DNA of 64,000 bases, from positions 115,727 through 179,726 of the forward strand of contig VZSE01008357.1 of NCBI GenBank assembly GCA_013398275.1, in the 5' to 3' direction. The notes below the pieces were generated by a model. That model saw only the letters and a list, made by a program, of their open reading frames with translations, was not told the DNA's origin and did no database searches. Source of the stretch: Promerops cafer. Taxonomy: Eukaryota; Chordata; Aves; Passeriformes; Nectariniidae. Shown piece by piece: positions 63,838 to 64,000 of the stretch; the stretch's first letter is position 1; every line of letters starts with the position of its first letter. A program made the position numbers and the translations under genes.

Positions 63838-64000
63838 CTCGTCCACCTCGCGGGCCTCCTACGTGGAAGAAGCTCGGGCTCCCAGTCGGCCCAGACCACA
63901 CGGCTTCCTTCACCCTCTACCTGTACGAAGGGTGGCCCGGCGCCTCCGGGAGATCGCCCCTTCCCCGCCCCGGCTGACGAGTCGCAGGCACCAGGCGGCG
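63838..64000 (-). promoter_or_regulatory. RNF38: CpG-rich promoter region of RNF38 (edge of window)
   Basis: GC content and CpG density rise sharply in the last 160 bases, while the preceding tens of kilobases are AT-rich and CpG-poor. Several CG dinucleotides occur in clusters such as cctcgcgggcc, cccggcgcctccggg and caggcggcg. This is the usual look of a vertebrate CpG-island promoter at a housekeeping-type gene. Its place upstream of the RNF38 coding exons fits a minus-strand start near or beyond the right edge. No TATA box is visible. The island continues outside the window, so its extent and the start site are unknown. Confidence 0.75.
63921..64000 (-). other. RNF38: Probable first exon of RNF38 (partial, runs off window)
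   Basis: On the minus strand the CpG-rich sequence reads CTTCGTACAG followed by gtagaggg, a good splice donor. The 80 visible bases contain no ATG. In the frame that would join the next exon at 44585 they also contain no stop, so 26 codons (ending PPFVQ) are open. The exon could therefore be 5' UTR, with translation from an internal ATG, or the end of a coding N-terminus that starts beyond the window. It does not resemble the 54-residue N-terminus of the longest human isoform that I remember, although both end in Q at this junction. Confidence 0.55.

Larger units (their letters stand above)
44586..63920 (-). other. RNF38: RNF38 long first intron
   Basis: 19.3 kb between the probable first exon and the first exon with clear coding sequence. 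It holds CR1 fragments at about 51605-52020, 53112-53200, 56200-57210 and 57948-60125, an ATT microsatellite, two runs of 16 A and a duplicated segment of 150 bases. I searched by eye for the 54-residue N-terminal exon of the long mammalian isoform and did not recognise it here. Alternative first exons could still be hidden. Confidence 0.6.

Overview
This is nuclear DNA from a vertebrate, almost certainly a bird. It holds one gene that can be recognised with confidence: RNF38, a RING-H2 E3 ubiquitin-protein ligase, on the minus strand across most of the window. The call of bird rests on many CR1 LINE fragments with the avian 3' end (a sequence like GGTTGGACT..., then 8-bp repeats of the ATTCTATG type) and on two LTR-like blocks. 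RNF38 is on chromosome Z in chicken, as far as I recall, so a sex-chromosome origin is plausible but cannot be read from the sequence.

RNF38 runs right to left. A CpG-rich promoter and first exon lie at the right edge (about 63838-64000, running off the window). A 19.3 kb intron follows. Ten exons then carry the coding sequence: 44392-44585, 39281-39494, 36293-36460, 32067-32237, 30280-30441, 27381-27487, 25759-25843, 24152-24273, 23731-23830 and 18568-18630. All splice borders are GT-AG and all phases agree. The joined frame from the first of these exons is 461 codons plus stop. This equals the length from residue 55 to the end of the 515-residue human protein as I remember it, so no residue seems gained or lost. 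An internal ATG at 44498 would give a 432-residue form. A 3' UTR of about 3.4 kb probably runs from 18567 to about 15185.

The left part (1-15180) shows no gene that I can support. It lies downstream of RNF38 and holds an LTR-like block (about 560-1640), CR1 pieces (3.76-4.41 kb and 11.96-13.80 kb), a probable solo LTR (about 11453-11943), short microsatellites and a GC-richer unassigned stretch at 5.5-7.2 kb. The introns carry further CR1 fragments in both orientations. Some form inverted pairs around exons.

I found no previously undescribed system. The points most worth a second look are the unresolved N-terminus, inverted CR1 pairs flanking exons, a block of three frame-neutral exons, a CR1 copy close to a splice acceptor, and a possible intron-retained product with half a RING domain.
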